From: Moraxellaceae bacterium
Lineage (GTDB): Bacteria; Pseudomonadota; Gammaproteobacteria; Pseudomonadales; Moraxellaceae
Direction of reading: 5' to 3'
NCBI GenBank assembly: GCA_014378805.1
Contig: JACMMY010000228.1
Location: forward strand, 1-6,581
Length of the DNA stretch: 6,581 bases
The stretch's first letter is position 1, and each line of letters begins with the position of its first letter. Shown here one piece after another: positions 5,475 through 6,581 of this stretch. A program made the position numbers and the translations under genes. The notes beneath the pieces are model-generated. The model searched no databases and was not told where the DNA came from. It saw nothing but the letters and a program-made list of their open reading frames with translations.

Positions 5475-6506
5475 TTATTTAGTAACAGTTCGGCTACCTA
5501 GGATCACAGCAACAACACGGCGATTCAGAGCACGACCTTCAACAGTTTTGTTTGATGCAACTGGATCATCCCATGAATAACCTTTTGCAGTCAGACGACC
5601 TGCATCGATACCATAGTCTGTTGACAATGAAGTCTTAACCGCTTCAGCACGTGCTTGTGACAAACGATCATTCAGTTTACGTGGGCCAGTGCTGTCAGTG
5701 TAACCTTTGATTTCAGCAGTTGCATTCGGGAACTCTTTGAGTTTGTCCGCAACTTTAGCGATTTCTGGTTGATACTGTTTCTTGATTTCTGATTTGTTCG
5801 TGTCAAAGAACACGCGCAATTCAAGTTTCAAGTCTTCAGTCAATTCTACTGGTGCTGGAACTGGTACGACTACTGGTGCAGGTGCTACATATGGAGCTGG
5901 TGCTGGCGGTACTTCAACTGGTGCAGGCGCTACGTAAGGACGTTTATGGCCGCCCAAAGTGACTTGCAAGCCAGTCAACGCTTTCCAATCTAACAAATCG
6001 TGGTCAACGTTTTGAACGCCACGGCCTTCAACACGAAGCGCCAATGCTTCATTAATACGATAGAACGCGCCTAAACCTGCGTTAACGATCGTATCACGAC
6101 TCTTAGCATTACCGTATTTCAGGTTTTGTTGACCAGCACCAACTAAAACGTATGGTTTGAAGTTACCAGCATAATCACCTGTGATGATGTCACTGTTCAA
6201 CAAGAAGTTACCTTCTAATGAACGTGCGCTACCGTCAGCAGTACCAGCGCCAACGCCAGCTTCATTGCGAGAATCATTGTACTGAGCTTCAACACTCAAC
6301 GATGGTGTCAACTCGTAACCCAGAGCAATTGCACCAACGACGTCACCTTTTGGGGCAAAACCGAGTTCTTGGCGACTGTCACCGCTAAAACCTTGATAAC
6401 CAACCATTGGAGTGACGGTAACACCAAGGCCTGTTGTTTCTGCATGAACTGCAACTGATAGCGGGGCTGCAACTAATACAGCCAGCGCGATGCGATTTAA
6501 CTTCAT
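5475..6506 (-). CDS. ompA: OmpA-family outer membrane porin with peptidoglycan-binding domain
   Basis: This is an outer-membrane beta-barrel protein that anchors the outer membrane to peptidoglycan. In Acinetobacter the homologue is a major slow porin and virulence factor. The precursor is 343 aa. The signal peptide is residues 1-22, ending A-V-H-A before E23. The barrel spans about 23-187 (alternating strands, ending L-G-G-H). A Pro/Ala/Val linker spans about 188-220 and contains P-Y-V-A-P-A-P-V twice. The OmpA_C domain spans about 221-335, with R-V-F-F-D-T-N-K-S, G-Y-T-D-S-T-G (Asp271), L-S-Q-A-R-A (Arg286) and L-N-R-R-V. The Asp/Arg pair matches the diaminopimelate-binding residues known in AbOmpA. 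The start at 6506 has GGAGGA (6516-6511) four bases upstream. An ATG at 6548 would only add a hydrophilic prefix before the signal peptide. Arg codons I sampled are all CGT or CGC, fitting high expression. It ends S-R-T-V-T-K, without the Gln/Ala tail I recall in A. baumannii. Confidence 0.97.
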   Translation of the reverse strand: MKLNRIALAVLVAAPLSVAVHAETTGLGVTVTPMVGYQGFSGDSRQELGFAPKGDVVGAIALGYELTPSLSVEAQYNDSRNEAGVGAGTADGSARSLEGNFLLNSDIITGDYAGNFKPYVLVGAGQQNLKYGNAKSRDTIVNAGLGAFYRINEALALRVEGRGVQNVDHDLLDWKALTGLQVTLGGHKRPYVAPAPVEVPPAPAPYVAPAPVVVPVPAPVELTEDLKLELRVFFDTNKSEIKKQYQPEIAKVADKLKEFPNATAEIKGYTDSTGPRKLNDRLSQARAEAVKTSLSTDYGIDAGRLTAKGYSWDDPVASNKTVEGRALNRRVVAVILGSRTVTK

Positions 6507-6510
6507 AGAT

Positions 6511-6516
6511 TCCTCC
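6511..6516 (-). promoter_or_regulatory. Strong ompA ribosome binding site
   Basis: GGAGGA on the minus strand lies four bases before the ATG at 6506. It is the strongest Shine-Dalgarno match in the window. It fixes the ompA start and fits an abundant protein. Confidence 0.8.
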
Positions 6517-6540
6517 AAAGGACATAAGAACAGTTTAAAA

Positions 6541-6571
6541 TCGACCATGTTACATTTTAGAATTTGGTCGA
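6541..6571. repeat. Inverted repeat spanning the ompA promoter
   Basis: TCGACCA (6541-6547) and TGGTCGA (6565-6571) are perfect seven-base arms around a 17-base AT-rich centre. The centre contains the candidate ompA -10 box (6554-6559). The arrangement could be an operator; binding by a regulator is inference. Confidence 0.6.
6554..6559 (-). promoter_or_regulatory. Candidate -10 box of the ompA promoter
   Basis: TAAAAT (5 of 6) lies on the minus strand. With a 17-base spacer the -35 hexamer would be xTGAGC, cut by the right window edge at 6581; its visible T-G-A fits TTGACA. Transcription would start near 6547 and give a leader of about 41 bases. Confidence 0.45.
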
Positions 6572-6581
6572 GTATCGCTCA

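Noticed and set aside
6507..6548. Longer ompA start at 6548
   Set aside because: It would put a non-signal prefix before a clear signal peptide and ignore the strong GGAGGA site at 6511-6516.
1..6581. Search for mobile elements, CRISPR, tRNA or riboswitch
   Set aside because: No transposase or integrase, terminal repeats, regularly spaced repeats, tRNA-like cloverleaf or long structured leader was seen. The gaps between genes are at most about 210 bases and are accounted for by terminators and promoters.

Overview
This window looks like an ordinary chromosomal housekeeping segment from a gammaproteobacterium, most likely Acinetobacter or a close Moraxellaceae relative. The strongest taxonomic pointer is the minus-strand outer-membrane protein. 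Its signal peptide (M-K-L-N-R-I-A-L-A), the L-T-E-D-L segment, the R-V-F-F-D-T-N-K-S segment and the G-P-R-K-L-N motif closely follow what I remember of Acinetobacter OmpA. It ends soon after S-R-T-V, without the Gln/Ala-rich tail I recall in A. baumannii OmpA, and its linker is longer. A related genus or a divergent species is therefore possible. I see no insertion sequence, phage gene, CRISPR array, tRNA or rRNA.

Layout. The left third is on the plus strand. It starts inside ubiB (5' end outside the window, ubiquinone biosynthesis). The ubiB stop overlaps the start of mutM (8-oxoguanine DNA glycosylase) as TAATG. An 81-base gap follows, then a 125-codon gene for a small secreted or membrane-anchored protein. 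A 16-bp hairpin with A and T tracts on either side (2744-2778) ends this side and can serve the converging mscL as well.

The right two thirds are on the minus strand. In order of transcription they carry ompA (6506 to 5475), typA/bipA (5266 to 3434) and mscL (3221 to 2793). Each gene is followed by its own hairpin terminator (5379-5412, 3381-3416, 2744-2778) and has a candidate -10 box upstream. They therefore look like three single-gene transcription units, not an operon.

How the genes relate. There is no shared pathway. UbiB and MutM are coupled by overlap, linking the respiratory quinone pathway with oxidative DNA repair. OmpA (outer membrane to peptidoglycan tether), MscL (osmotic safety valve) and TypA (ribosome-associated stress GTPase) are general envelope and stress functions.

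I found no new system. The items most worth a second look are small: palindromic arms around the ompA -10 box, a 10-bp direct repeat in the ompA 3' UTR, a GC-rich discriminator and no visible Shine-Dalgarno sequence at typA, two alternative starts in the small exported protein, and an Ala in place of the DFG-type Gly in UbiB.
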